A model generated the notes under the pieces. It saw only the letters and a list, made by a program, of their open reading frames with translations, did not search any database and had not been told where the DNA came from. 64,000 bases of DNA from Siphonodentalium dalli (lineage: Eukaryota > Mollusca > Scaphopoda > Gadilida > Siphonodentaliidae): the NCBI GenBank assembly GCA_032622095.1, contig CP136068.1, forward strand, positions 51,392,443 through 51,456,442. Reading direction: 5' to 3'. How positions within the stretch are numbered: position 1 is the stretch's first letter; every line of letters starts with the position of its first letter. The translations under genes and the position numbers were made by a program. Shown here one piece after another: positions 40,801 to 55,800 of the stretch.

Positions 40801-43800
40801 CCTTGAAAATGCAACTGCAACAATATGATAAAATCCACTTTAAGATTGACACTTTGACAAAAGGAGAAATAGAAAGCATTTGCCTAAATGTATATTATAA
40901 ACATGTCTAAATGTATAATATAAACGTGTCTAAATGTATAATATAAATGCGTCAAAATGTATAATATAAATGTGTCAAAATGTATAATATAAACACGTCT
41001 AAAGTAAATGTATAATATAAACATGTGCTATTTGCCTGTTACAGTGAATTGCTTAATTGGTTTAGCGCTTTATAAAACTGTCGTTATTTACTGACAAGTT
41101 ATGGTACAAGAATATGCATGAATTCTTCCATCGTAATAAAGACGCTAAACTCCAATTAAGTCTGGTGTCATGTCATGCACAACTCTATACCCAAGGTCAT
41201 ATTTTTTGGAGGGGGGGGGGGGGGGGTAGAATCGCTTCACACTGTGTATATATATATTATACAACTGAAATTTAGTCATTAAATGATTTTGTTCATCACA
41301 CCTGGCCAATGTTTTTGTCTCAATTCAGATCTTTCCTCCATACCATTCATCGCCCCATCAATTTATATATCTTGTGAAATTGACTATGGCTGTTCTTGTT
41401 CATCACACAATTTAAATAGTAATGTTTGGAGTAATTACTTTATTACTAAATCAAATTAAAAGTGTACTACCCTTGTATTTCTCCATATTTTTTAAGGACT
41501 TAGCCTGTCTTGCTACCAGAAAGGCTTTGAATAAACAACTATTTTTCTTTGCATACAGTCCTCTTTTTTTTCAAAAGGAAAATCATTGGTTTATTTAGAA
41601 TAGAAAGGGTTAATCAATAGGGATTAAGTTAACTGGTATATATTAACCCTTTCATATATTAACCCTTTCATGGCTGGAGTCCGCTGGTGCAGCATCAAAG
41701 ATTCTGTGCCAGTGCATTATCTTATATATGCGAGTCTGCCATAAGGAGCCTCGCATATATAAGAGAATGCACTGGCTAAGAAGGTCAAGGTAAATATTGT
41801 TATGCGAATGTATTCTCTATGGGAGACTCGCATATATAAGAGAATGCATTGGCACAGGGTTTACTCAAAATTTCAGGAAGCTCCAGTCATGGAAGGGTTA
41901 AAACAGACTAAAACGGGCATATTGTGATATTTTTTTTTATCTCCTAAATTGACAGCTTTATGATAATATTGTTCAGGCTTACTGGAAGGATATTCATCAG
42001 AAAGAGAAGACATGATTCATAAAATACAGAATCTAGAGGAACTAAAGGAAGCAGTGGTGATGGATCTGGAGACGGCACAGCACAAGCTGCAGGACTACCA
42101 GGCCTCTCAACAGGAGATAGAGGCCATGCGAACCGATCTCAGCCGCCAGAAAGAGATCCTACATGAAAATGTGGGACAGGAAGTTCAAGGTCATTATCTA
42201 TATAGTTCTCTGTTGCTGCCTGCCTGTGTGTTCTTGTGTGCCTTTCTAGTCAAAATTTGGATGTTTCCGCTGCATGATTAACATTTAGTTAAATAGGAAT
42301 ATGCTTTCACAGACAATAGACATACATGGTTCTCATGGGCCTCCAAAGCCTGCAATAGCATTGAATCTTAGAATTTAATTTTCAAGGCCTGGAAAGTCCT
42401 TAAATTGCCTCAGGGCCGGTTAAATTGCCATGGTTTAGCAACATATGCACAACCATCTGAATGCTTTTTTTTAATTCAAAATTGGGGTGAAATGGCCTTG
42501 AAAATTGTCACAAATTGGCATTAAATGCCTTCAAATTTTATCATTCTTGACCCTTTCATGATGGGAGCCGCGCCAGTGCAGCATTAAAGATACTGTGCCA
42601 ATGCATTCTCTTATATATGCGAGTCTCCCATAGGGAGCCTCGCATATATAAGAGAATGCACTGGCCAACAACAAGGTCAAACTACATATTGTTAGGCCAA
42701 TGTATTATCTTATATATTCGAGTCTCCCTATGGGAGACTCTTATATATAAGAGAATGCATCGCACAGGGTTTTTGCAGGATTTCATAAAGCTCCAGTCAT
42801 GGAAGGGTTAACTGTGGGAACCATGTGCTATTAGACCTGTAGTTCTCCTTTTCTGTCTCGTAATCTTCTTTGCACACTATTCTTGATTAGGGCTGTCATG
42901 ATTTAATAATTGTGTAGTTGAATAATTGGTGATATGGCTGAAAGCCAGCATCTAATTATGTATGTCACAAAACTACAGGCTTCTTTAACCCTTTGAGTGC
43001 CAGGCCGATTTTTGTATCAACACATATACCCTGTGCCAATGCATTCTCTTATATATGCGAGTCGACCATAGGTCGCCTCGCATATATAAGAGAATGCATT
43101 GGCCTAACAATTTTTTTTTTTACAATTTTAATATATTTTATTATATTCTTTAACAGACTTATTGTGTAGGTTTAGGGCCGATTAGATCGGCCCCTGGCAC
43201 TCAAAGAGTTAAATCTTGAGAAAATGTAGAATTTGAATTGAAATATATGAGGGCTATTGAATATCGGGTGATATCTAAAACTTCAAGATGTACATTTTCC
43301 AAAAATTCATTAAGTAGTAATATTGCATGAAATCAGTAGAGATGTGTAAACAATGAAGAGATTAAAAGGCATTTGTTCGATTTACTTCCAACTAAATCCA
43401 TGCATTTCAGGCATTCATTGGTAAAAATCAGTCATGAAAATTTCAATTTGTGTGTGTTTTTTTTTCTTTGCTCTCACATTGTCCTCAAAAGTAGATTCCT
43501 ATTAGATCTCTATATATTTTCTGTTGTGCTTTCTGTTGATGTTGTATTCATATTGTACAATTATTAACTCAGCTCTATCTTGCCATTGTATTTCTACGTC
43601 TCCTCTTGCAGTCATTCAAAATTGATTCTGACATTTATTGTAACCACAGGTATACAAATACAAGTGTATATGATTGAGTACAAAATGAAATTGTTACAAA
43701 TGATCGTGTGTGTGGTAACAAGGGAAGTTATGGAACTTTTTGAATATTCGTAAAAAATCTTTATAGTGATTTGAAGCATAAAGTAATTATGGTGGTGCTT

Positions 43801-46800
43801 GCATGACAGATCGATTCAGACTAAAATTACTTGTATACATGTGTTCATAGACACTGTAGTATTGTGATCAGTGAATTTAAGAGTATTTATTTCCCTTAAA
43901 CACTGGAATATTGTGAACAGTGAATTTAATAGTGTTAATCGACAATAGAACTTACCCAAATTGAGAAATAGCTGGTCCTATATCAAAATTGAAGCTTCTT
44001 ATTTTCTGATATAATTATCTTTGTCTTGAATAATTGCTGGTACATTTACATTCAGATTGCCTGTCTCCTGTCATACTTTACATTCATATAAGCCTGTCTC
44101 CTGTCATACTTTACATTCATATAAGCCTGTCTCCTGTCATACTTTTTATAAGATAGATGAGATAAGATAAATTTTTAGTTAAAATTTGGAGGTAAAAACA
44201 TTATACAAACAGCTTTTGACAGACTGTGAAACAAATACATAAAAAATTAAAACATACACATTATCATATCAATTTTTTACAAGTTAAAATAAGTTATCCT
44301 AGTTAAAAACACCTAACTCTTAAGTTGTAACAGTTAAAATTTTGATTTATTGAGTACTAAAATTACTATTTTTTTTATATTTTTTTTTCAAAAGAACACC
44401 AGAAAAATCAGTATAATTTAATTTGCTACATCTAGTAATAAAAGAGAAAAGGAAATTAGAATTTGCTTGAATTTCATGTTTCTGAGGTTTTGTAGTGCTT
44501 TCAACGTACGGTTAGCCAAAAATGATCTGCTGTAATAATAATAATAGATAAAATATTAGTGGTTGTGTTATATAGCTTTATTTGATAATCAAAATGTTAA
44601 AATAATTAAAATGGGCTGATTTGGGGTTCGATGGGCTCTGAAATGGTTTTACTGGCTTCATTGCCACATACTCTAATCCAGTAATCCAGAAGCTCTCCAA
44701 ACCCCCTGCTAGCATATAACATATGTCAGAAAAATAACTTGTGTATTATTTACTTCCAGTACTAGCCTCACACTTCCGTTATTTGTAGTTTTAATCTTAA
44801 TCTTAGATCTTTCTGTGATCCTTTGAAAATGGGAAACAAACCTGTTGCTTGTATGTAGAAATTAGATTCTTTTCCACGGCTGTACATTAAGTGGATTTAA
44901 TTCATTCTTTAAATAAAAATGGGTGACAGTTACATCTTCTTGTTCTGTGCTATCTTTTTCATACAATTATGTGACACATCTCCATGTTTTTTTTTTATTA
45001 TAATATATTAAATTTTCTTATTCAAGCATCAGCTTTCTGTCCTATGATTTTTTAAAACAGTGGTTAATCATAAGGCTGAAAGAAATGTGTTCTTCATCTC
45101 ACCAAGATATCTTCATTATTACTTCAATCTAGAAATTAACCCCAAACAATGTCTGTCTCGTTGAAAGTCTTAATTTCCTTTTGTTGTATATTTGTTGAAG
45201 ATATTTGGTAAAAAGATACGCATTGGCGAATTCTAAATATTGGATTCCATAGAGCAGGCCTCTATACCATAAAATTATCTGTATATTCTTGAACTTCTTA
45301 AACATTACATTAAATCACACACACCATAATAGACAATCTGTTGGAATCTGAACATTTTTACAATATATTAACCCTTTGAGTGCCAGGTCGATTTTTGTAT
45401 CAACCCATATACCCTGTGCCAATGCATTCTCTTATATATGCGAGTCGACCATAGGTCGCCTCGCATATATAAGAGAATGCATTGGCCTAACAAATATTTT
45501 TTTTTTACAATTTTTTTACAATTTTAATAATTTATTCTTATATTCTTTAACAGACTTATTTTGTAGGTTTAGGGCCGATGAGATCGGCCCCTGGCACTCA
45601 AATGGTTTATGGCTAACTTCATTTAAAAAAAAAATGATGGTGTATTTCTCTTTCTATGTGGTCGGAAAGCTAATGCTGGTCATACTCTAGAATTGTATCA
45701 TGTTAGATGCAATAACTTTGTTAGCTGTTATTCTACAATTGGTGTTAAAGTCTTTGGATAATGCTTTTGTTTTCTGCTGTTAACTACATGTTAATGGGTT
45801 ATAGTTATGAAAAATAATCAAAAATTCTATCAGCTTGTTGTTTTGTTTACATTCCATTATTTCTATAATATTATTTCTGTAGCAAATAAAATAAATGTAT
45901 CACAAACTTAAAAATTGCTTAAAAACATATAATACTTAGTGTAGCTTAACACTTTAATTATTTGTTTATCTATAAATACCATTTGATCCACAATTGAACA
46001 TTGATGTTAGGAACCTTATAGTAATCAATTAGTCTATAGAAAATTAACCCTTACATTACCTGGATCTTTTGCGAAAACCCTGAGCTAATGTATTCTCTTA
46101 TATATATGAGTCTCCCATAGGGAGCCTCGCATATATAAGAAAATGCATTGGCCTAACAATATTTACCTTGACCTTGTAACCCAGTGCATTTTCTTATATA
46201 TGCGAGGCTCCCAATGGGAAACTCACATATATAGGAGAATTCACTGTCACCGGATCTTTAATGCTGCACCAGCGAACCTGCCATCATGAAAGGGTTAAGA
46301 CTTACAAGTCTGTATTTTTCCATTTTCTTTTTTCTATTTATTTATAAATAGAAAATTTTGCAAAGGAGATACAAATAAAACTACTCTTCTGTATAGCTCT
46401 CTTTGAATGTTATTTTACTCTGCTAGTCAGTTTGTCTCTAGCATGCTCAAATTTAGACTTAAGTTCCTCCTGCCTGCATGAGATACTTGTGACAGATACT
46501 AACCGAGATGATACTCCATGACATTAACCTGGAATTATTCAACAAGATATCGTTGTTAACCTAACATCAATACCAACTATTATTTTCCATGATATCAATA
46601 GTGGGACTCTAATGCATTGTGTTGTAATAAAAGAATCATATATACGAAACCCAAACAGATCTCAGGAATAGAGGCTGTTTATATTTCTAAAGTCTAAATT
46701 TAAATTGTTATGCCCAAGACAGAGCAGAAGCAGAGAAACTGATATGCGTGTATGATGAGAATTGGATCAAAATATATAATGTCTTGGTTAGCATCTATCA

Positions 46801-49800
46801 CAATCTTTTTTCCTGAGGCGATTAAAAAATAAATATATTGTGTTCTCAGGCAATTTATATACAGAGAAAATTGATTGAGGAGGGGGGGTTAGACTTTTTA
46901 TCTGTTTTTCAATAATTTTGGAAAGTAATACTAGTATATGGATAATTTTAAAGAATAAAATCCTATAGTTTTCCATCCAATCTATCCGCTAAATTTTAGC
47001 CTTTTAAATCATCAACAGAAATCTATTTGTATTTCTAATTGTGGACAAATAGGTGATTGAGTTTTGAACTTTTTGAAAATTTGGGATTAAATTTATTATT
47101 GATGCTCTCTTTGATTGATGAGTAAGGTTCCTGAGAACACAATATTTTTATTTATTTGGCCCAACTGGCAGAGCGACGAACCTTGATCTTACCGAGATGT
47201 CCGTGTTCCCATTAGATACACTTTGTCATATTCTCCCTGATGATTAGTGTTGCTTCCCAACTCTTCTGGAATGGGTAGTTGGAAAATTGTGAATAGTTTA
47301 TTGGGCTGGAAGAGTTTGGTGATTTTGGAGAGTACAGCGAAGAAGACCAATAATTTAGAAACCGTGTAACAAACTATATGAAGACTAGGTAAGTGTGAAC
47401 CTCAGAATTCTTGTCCCATGCTCTCCTGCGTTACAGTTGTAACACAAAGCCCTACCCTGCATCCTTCCTTCCAAAATGATGTCCTGGTGGAAGTCTTATT
47501 GAAAACATCATTGACCAAGTCCAAGGCTTTCCGCTAGAAATTGGGGATGGGACCCTTTAGCTAGTGGGGGGGATCTCAGTCAATGCAACTAACTGTGAAT
47601 ATCTAGTGATTACTAAAAGAACGCCACATATAAGTCCAATGATTGCTTTATCATCTGTACTTTACTTGTAAATCATGATTGGCAAAGTAATAATGACATG
47701 ACCAGACATAATCAAATGCATGGATGACTTTAACGATGTTGACCACAATTGCTCCAGAATACGATTTACTTGTAAATTTGTCAAAGTATTTAATTACTTT
47801 CAATTACTTGTAATTGAGAAATGGTCCAATTACAAATTACTCTCAATTACTTGAGAAAAAGTAATTAATTAGTCAATTACAATTACCCCATCCCTGTTTA
47901 CCTGTGGCCAGCTAGCTAACACTGGCATTTCAATTATATTTATCTTCGTTTACCACCCCATTGGTTTTACTTAGAGGGATATTTTTTTATATTGTACATA
48001 GGTATTACTCATGAATTTTGCAGGGGAATGTGTCGGAGGGAAAATATGGGCTATGGGAAAGGGACCCAAAACGGGAACCCCTACCCCCACTAGCGGAAAC
48101 CCTGCATGTCCAGTATTCCTATGTTGTCATAAAGTCCCTCATACTATACAAAGACTGATAACTTTATAAAGCTAACTTTATCCTAATAATCCTGGTTAAA
48201 ACACTCAACTATACAGTGAGGTATGCTGAATCATACATCCAGGCTTGGCGAATTTGAAGAGCTTTTTCAGTTGCCCTGAATGGCTATTTTTTATCATCTT
48301 AGACAGAAAGCTATTTTCACCTCTGCTGCAGGCGGTAAAATCTTGTAACAACAAAAATTCACATTGTTAACTATATGATGTTCACGTCTGATAAGAACAT
48401 TGTGCATGTAAATAATAAAAAATAATTTATCAATAAATGTATTGAGTGCTTGGTTCTAACTTTACCTATGCTTACACTTTTCATTTCTCATTTACATTGT
48501 TTTTATCATATATCTTTGTGTATTTGTTATTATGTAACACTGTTGTTCACATTTATTATTTTTCTTATTTCGTTTAATTATTTCATGTTTTAATTTAAAT
48601 TTCATTTAATAATAACTCATTAGACATTCATCAGGCCAATAGCGTAATGAGTCCAATGACCGTACCATAATTTGAAGATAAGACCAGGAACTTATTAATC
48701 ATGTTATTAACAGTAATAACACCAGCTGTGCAGAATATTGTGCATGCAGATAACATGTCATTTATTTACAAACTGTTAATTTTATTTCGAAGGTGTCCCT
48801 GTTTAAAATTTTCAATGACTCAATCGTCTAGAAAATTTACAGTTACTAAATCGTCTTGTTTGCTTAATATACTTATTTCAAAGCAAAAAATATCACATTT
48901 TATATGTTTTCAGAAAATATTGTATAAATTTTGAGTCTGATAATCTTTAAAATAAAATACTCATTTAATTCATGACCTAATATCCTCATCATTGGTGAGT
49001 GGTTGCTGAATAATTAACACAAGCTTTATATTTATGGGTTGACAAGTTGCTTTTGTAATGAATTTTGGTTTGAACATATTTCTAACTTGCTCATCAGATG
49101 GTGGTTTGCTAATATTATTGTTATTTTTTAATATCTTTGTTAAATTGGATTTTATGCATATTGTCAACAGGTGGTGGAATCATATTCGTTGTTTAATTAT
49201 TATCAAACAGAATCAATAGCATGGCTCCTTATTGCATGAATCTTGATATTTAGCATTCAATTTTTGCTCTTTTTCTTACATTTTCATTCTAAATCTACAA
49301 TATTAATAGCCTGGGTTTCATGCACCCCTTATTAAATGTAGATGTTTTCTTTTTGTTTTTCTTCTTTAACTCAATAACTTGTATGTTTCTTTTAGTCCAC
49401 CATGTCTTGCAATAGCATCTGGAAAGTTGAGAGTTGGGGACCTGCAAATATTCAAGATTCGATTCAATGTCGATATCGGACACCCGATTCGAGATCGACA
49501 CCGAATTGGTCTGCTGATTCGGATATTTTCGAATCGGTGTTACTTTGGTATAATCTCATTTTTTGCATCTTAATAACACATGCCAAATGACCTGAACTCA
49601 CAAAAATTGAAGCACAAGGTTGCCAAGTTAGCCAACGTAGGTAATTTTGAATGGATGCCGTTCAGAATAGACGTGCATTATGCAAATTATTTTCTTCGAT
49701 CACAACCCGTGATTAATCGCCGCATATTTGTAATGTATGGACACTATGTAAATTTTCTACAATCGTGATCGCTAGATGCCAAACTCAATTGATACCTTAT

Positions 49801-52800
49801 GTTTAGAACTTCAGATATCCAAAGCTGATTATATGAATAAAGTTCAATGTCAGCCGCCGTTGTGAGCGACAAAACACAGATTGGAATGAACAGAAACCAG
49901 TGAGAACCCTAAGAACAATCGATCAATTATGTTCTTAACCCTTTACCCAACAGAAGGGCCCTGTGCCAATGCATTCTCTTATATATGCGAGTCGACCATA
50001 GGTCGCCTCGCATATATAAGAGAATGCATTGGCTTAATACATTAAAAATTATAAAATTGTTAAAGAATGTAAGAAAAAATGGTAAAAAGTGTTAAAAAAA
50101 AGTTTTTTTTAGGCCAATGCATTCTCTTATATATGCGAGGCGACCTATGGTCGACTCGCATATATAAGAGAATGCATTGGCACAGGGCATAACTGTAACT
50201 ATCACAATGTGGTCAAGGAGCCGGTTCCAATGATATCCATATGTGTATGGTTCTATTGAGACAGACCGAAGATATTTTAGGCTGTTGAAGCTTTATTTGG
50301 CCGGTTTGTTGGGTAAAGGGTTAAATGGACATCATCATGTGCGACAAGTTATCTGCGACACTGCCGGCAGAATTCCTATAATTTACAGTATTTACTACTT
50401 TCAGTTTCTGTTTCCTGGGAAATCGAGCGCGTTGCACCAAGTTTTGAACCGTTGAATCTTGTTGATAACATTTAACATTTGTAATTTGTGCCTGTTTTCT
50501 GGGACCCCCTCCATAAAGACAACTACTGTAAATATGTGATGTAGATGTTTGATCTATTGTGCGGCGAATAGTTTAACAGATAACTACCATTGGTATCGGA
50601 CTACAAAAATTATATAGCTGAACGGTGTACCCATGTCCACTTGTGTCAAATCTTTATTAAATAATGTAGACAAGTGACTTCCATTCCATGGGGTTTGCGA
50701 TACGTTGATTGAACTGTCTTTAAGTGTCTTACTGTCACTTCTTGCGATGTGCGCCATGACACAGCTAGATAGAAATGCAATGCAACATATCCCAAACCCT
50801 CCATGAGACTGAGAGTGACTTTCCTATGTCACGATTTTCCTATAAAAAAAAATACAAGTTCCAACGGATATTTAAGGAGATTAACATTGTTATATATTAT
50901 CTAGTGAATTTTGCAGTATTTTGTCATGAGACACCGAAATACACACTGGTAAACAATTTCAATCACTAGCTGATTCGATTCAAGATTCGATTTGATGTCA
51001 ATATCAGGATGGAGATTCGATAACGAGATTCGATTCGATGCTAAATTCCCGATTCACAGATCCCTATTTAGAGTATATGTAAAGCTGGGCGTTTCTTGGA
51101 TATTAACCCTTTCATGACTGGAGCTTCCTGAAATTGTGCAAAAACCCTGCCAACTCATTCACTTATATATAAGCGAGTCTCCCGTAGGGAGCCTCGCATA
51201 TATAACAGAATAAATTGGCCTAACAATATTTGCCTTGACCTTGTAAGCCAGTGTATTCTCTTATATATGCGAGGCTCCATATGGGAGTCTGACATATATA
51301 AGAGAATGCACAGGCACAGGATATTTAATTCTGCATCAACTCAGCTCCCTTCATGATAGGGTTAAAAAGAAATTTGTTAAGAAAATCTAAATGAGATCAT
51401 CAAATAAATATATCTTGAAGACATGAATTTCGAGTGGATTCAAACAAAAAATCATGAAATATTTCTAAAATAAATCATCAATCCCAACTGTAGATTGACA
51501 AAAAATATTAGAATTGTATGCAAGATATATCATGAATTACATATGGATTTGTTAACCTCATCTCTTTATGTCTCATCACTATAGTTTACACATTTATTTT
51601 TATTTGCAAATAGAACATGCTACTTTTCAGATAGACCAAGCACATTAGAAATATGTTCAATCACATTCTAATATGGTGAGCAGTAACTAAACTTGATTTG
51701 AATAGTATTCTTCCGGTGGATATACAGCTATCATAATTAACTACGGTAATCAGCAATGCCAAAGCCATTCGCTGAAGGAAACTGGGCCACAGCAAAGGGT
51801 TGCTGTAACAGATTGCCGAGGCCAAATAATCTGAATATAAAGGGCTGGATGTATCTTTAGTCATGTTAATTAGAGCTGGCTGTCAGCTGAGCCGAGGCAA
51901 ATGCCAAAGCAAAAATAAATTTTGGTGGCTATTTTTTTTAGCCGAGGCAAACCTCCGAACCTGCCAATATTTTGTGCAAAATTTCTGCAGACAGCAAAAT
52001 TCATTGTTGAATGCCAAGGAATACTGAGATAACAAGGACGATCTTCAAACCAAAGTCTGCCATGATAATGGGCTCAGTTCCAATTGTAAATTGAAGTTAT
52101 ATGTGTAGAGCATGCCACTATGGATCCTAGGCTTTTTAGCCGAGGAATATTTTCTGTTCTAGGTAATTTTTTAGCCCAGGCAAATTTAACCCTATGGGAG
52201 ACTCGCATATATAAGAGAATGCACTAGCACAGGGTTTTAAATGCTGCACCAGCATCGCTCCCATCATGAAAGGGTTAACAGGACTGTAGCTCAGCAGCTG
52301 AAATGATGCTGAAACCCACCCAATGAACCCTGTGTGGCTTCGATATCGACTTGTTTGTTCAATTTAGTTACTGCTCTCATCCTTATGTTGCTATGATTGT
52401 TCACTACATGCATTGATTTACATATTGTCTAATGCTTTCTTCTTTTTTCCTTCCTCTGTTGTTTGCATGGGTTGTCGTCTTGTCGTTGATAGATACCATA
52501 GCAACAGAATCAGTGGCTCCCTCTGGTGATGAGCAAGGTTTGTCCTAATGCTATTTAACAGGCATGCTACCCTATATGCATGTTCAAAATAAATAATAAC
52601 AGATGTTATAATTACTGAATGCCGTGTTCTTAGGAAGAGTTGATTGGACTTATCAGAGCTATGCTGGATGTTATGTTCCTTTCCTACTATAATGATGTCA
52701 AAATCAAACAAATTATAACTTACCTGCATGTACTTACCTGCATGTCTAAAAAAAAAAAAAAATTGTGGAAATTTGCTTTATGATTTCAGAATATATAGTT

Positions 52801-55800
52801 TTACTTAAGTTTCTGGATAATCATGCTAATTTTCAATGAACTTAAAAGTCTTCTGAAGCAAGTGCTGTGATCTCTCCAAAACATATTCATAAGAGATCAT
52901 GCAATTCAAAATACAGTTGCATACACCAGGCAATGCTATGGCATAGTATAATATTATAATATGTAAGGCATATAGAATGACCCTGGCATGATGTTAAGGG
53001 GAAGGACCTTGCAAAGGATCGCGTAAATACCCATGACACTATATATTTACGCCTAATGCATTGTAATGACGCAAATACCTGATTAATCTTGTTGGATCGT
53101 TTTGGATGCGAGTAGACATCGATAAGTATGCCTATAAATATAGCCTACTAGCAGGTGACCCGACTTCGTCCGGGCTTTGACCTTGAATTGACCATTTTGA
53201 AGGTCAAGGTCAGATCGATTTAACGATTTGACCCGTCCAAAACACTCCCCCTAAAAAAGTATCCCGAGACACGTATGTTGCACTTGGGACTAGGTGTAAA
53301 ATTTCGTAAAAATCCGCCAGTTTTACCCGATTTGACCTTGAATTGATCATTGTCAAGGTCAGGTAGGGGTAACAATTTAACCCGTCCATGACACTTCCCG
53401 TGGGTAGCAAGTTTGAGCTCAATCGGTTCGAGTCTATAAAGGACACACACATATATATCATTTGTGGGTACCCGTTTCAAGGTGAAGAGCACCTCGGGCG
53501 AAAAAACTGACCCGATGAAAATCTGCCCCACACACATACACTCTTTATCAACGACACTGCGGATACGAACGCTCTTTAACTATCAACGCGATTAAACCCC
53601 CGTGCCATTGGCGGTAATTTTTGTGACTGGAAGTGGAGAATGGGTGCTCTGAGCTTCTCCAAAACGGCGGTAAACACTGCCCGTGGTTTTTTAACCTTAG
53701 ATAGGAAGTTTGGGCTAAATCCGTCTGGCAGTTTTCCCGGCCATAGCTAACAAACAAACAACAAACAAACAGACAGAAGTTCCAAAATATATATTAGATG
53801 GTATAGACATCGGCCTTTAATAATAAAGTTTATCATATAGTAATTTATATAGTGAATGTTATACAATTAATGTTGGTACAATTAAGCCGATAATTAAGGA
53901 TGCCACCTTCAGACATAAGTTCCACCTGATACAGGCACATCAATAAGTAGAAACATGACTAGAAATGAGGACACTCATTCGGTAGACCACGGTGATCGTA
54001 TATGAATATCCTGTTTTATTTTATAGTAAATGAAACGTGTCTGCGTTTATAGGTCGAGTCTAGTAAGGCAAAATCAGTTATTTGGAGACGACATGACAAG
54101 TGCAGTGTTGTCTGGATTCTGGCCCACAAAGACAAATGGCGTTTTGACGTCATGTGAATGACGTTTTGACATCATGTGAGACATTTTGATGTCATGTGAA
54201 TGTGATGATATCATATCTGGTTTTCATTGAGCTTACAAACGAAATTGATCTAATATGAACCTATTTTATATTTATAATAACAGTTTATAAATAAATAATA
54301 CTTAAATTGTTCATTGTCACATATCTGAAGTAGCAAATTTAATTCTCATAGTGTTGGTCCATGATGTGTGACATCACAAGTATGCATGCCCGATTGCCCA
54401 TTAGCTATACAAAACCCGAGTTCGGCACACACGTAATGTCGTTATAATGCATGATAATATTCATCAGTTTCTGCTTGCTTTCCTTTAATGAAATAGAGAA
54501 AATGCTATATGAACTCAAGTTCAACTTTGGCTTTCCTAAAATTAATTTGAGAAAGCACTGTCAAATCAATGTGTCTCTGATGTTCAGCTTCGCTTTGCTT
54601 TCAAGAAGGGGCATCCATGATACGGATCCAAATCTTTGTTGTTTAAGGTATTTGTTGATGTGATTTCTTTGATGTCGTACTTCACCTGGTTAGTGTTTTG
54701 CACATGTCTGTTGTAACAAATGTTCAAAATTTCAATTTATAGATCTCCGCCGCAATAACTGACTGGTTTGGTCTACCTGAAATGGAGAAATCTATATACT
54801 GCAATTTTGAATTTCAGTTTAGTATTTTATTTTCACTTTATTTAATTTGTATAGCGGCCTTTGTGGTGGATGTCAGGGTGCATAGTTATCCATATTGCAA
54901 AACCACCACATAGAATACATGACAAAATGGGAGCCTTTGTTGCAATATTGTGTCAGTCACAATATTGGAACAGTAATTTTAGAATTGCCGGAATCATGAT
55001 TTGGGCGATATCTAATCAACTTAGAACAACAAGCTCTTGTTTTATTCTCTCGGTGGTGATGTTACAACAGGTATATCTGTTAACCTTTATCCTTCAAGAA
55101 GGTCGCTGTATATTTTAAATTACATTTTCTCACGAATAAATCCACTTTTTTGTTTTCCACTGTTTTCACTAACCTGGCACGCTTAAATATTCTCAAAATA
55201 AAATATTTTCAGTTTAACATATCAACTTAATTTCCTATTTTGAAACAGGATTAATGTTGGAAGTGACCCGCTTGAGTGAGGAGAAACGTGGAATCGAGTC
55301 AACCATGAACGACCTGAGAAATAATTATACGACCACAGTAAGCGACCTGGAGCAAGTTAGCGAAGACAATCAAGGCCAGCTAACAAAAATGATCAATGAT
55401 TATAAAAATAAACTAGAAGATATGAAACTACAACTCGAAGCATCTGAGAAATTACTAAAGTCAAACAAAGAGTTTGTTGAGGTCAGTATCAGAAATAACT
55501 CCTCTGAATTTACCAATATTACATGGCTCCTTTCATTTGTTCTCAGAGCCATTTGTTTCCGCACCATTAATAAACAAATTTGAATTGTTCTTTAACCCTT
55601 TCTATTCTATATGGATTATCCCACCCAGTTATAAAAGTAAACATTGGAATGGTCCATAATTCATTTGGAGGGGTGCTCCAGTGATATAAGCTGAGGACAG
55701 GCAGACAAAAAGATAATACATGTGCAGAAGGAATCATATTCATTATTGGGAAATGTTCTGTTAATAAGTTTTAAAAAATGGCCTATGGTCATTTGTTGAA

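Noticed and set aside
53220-53757. Overlapping - strand frames of 69 to 105 codons
   Set aside because: They lie within the Helitron at 53148-53798; no Rep, helicase or other domain recognised.
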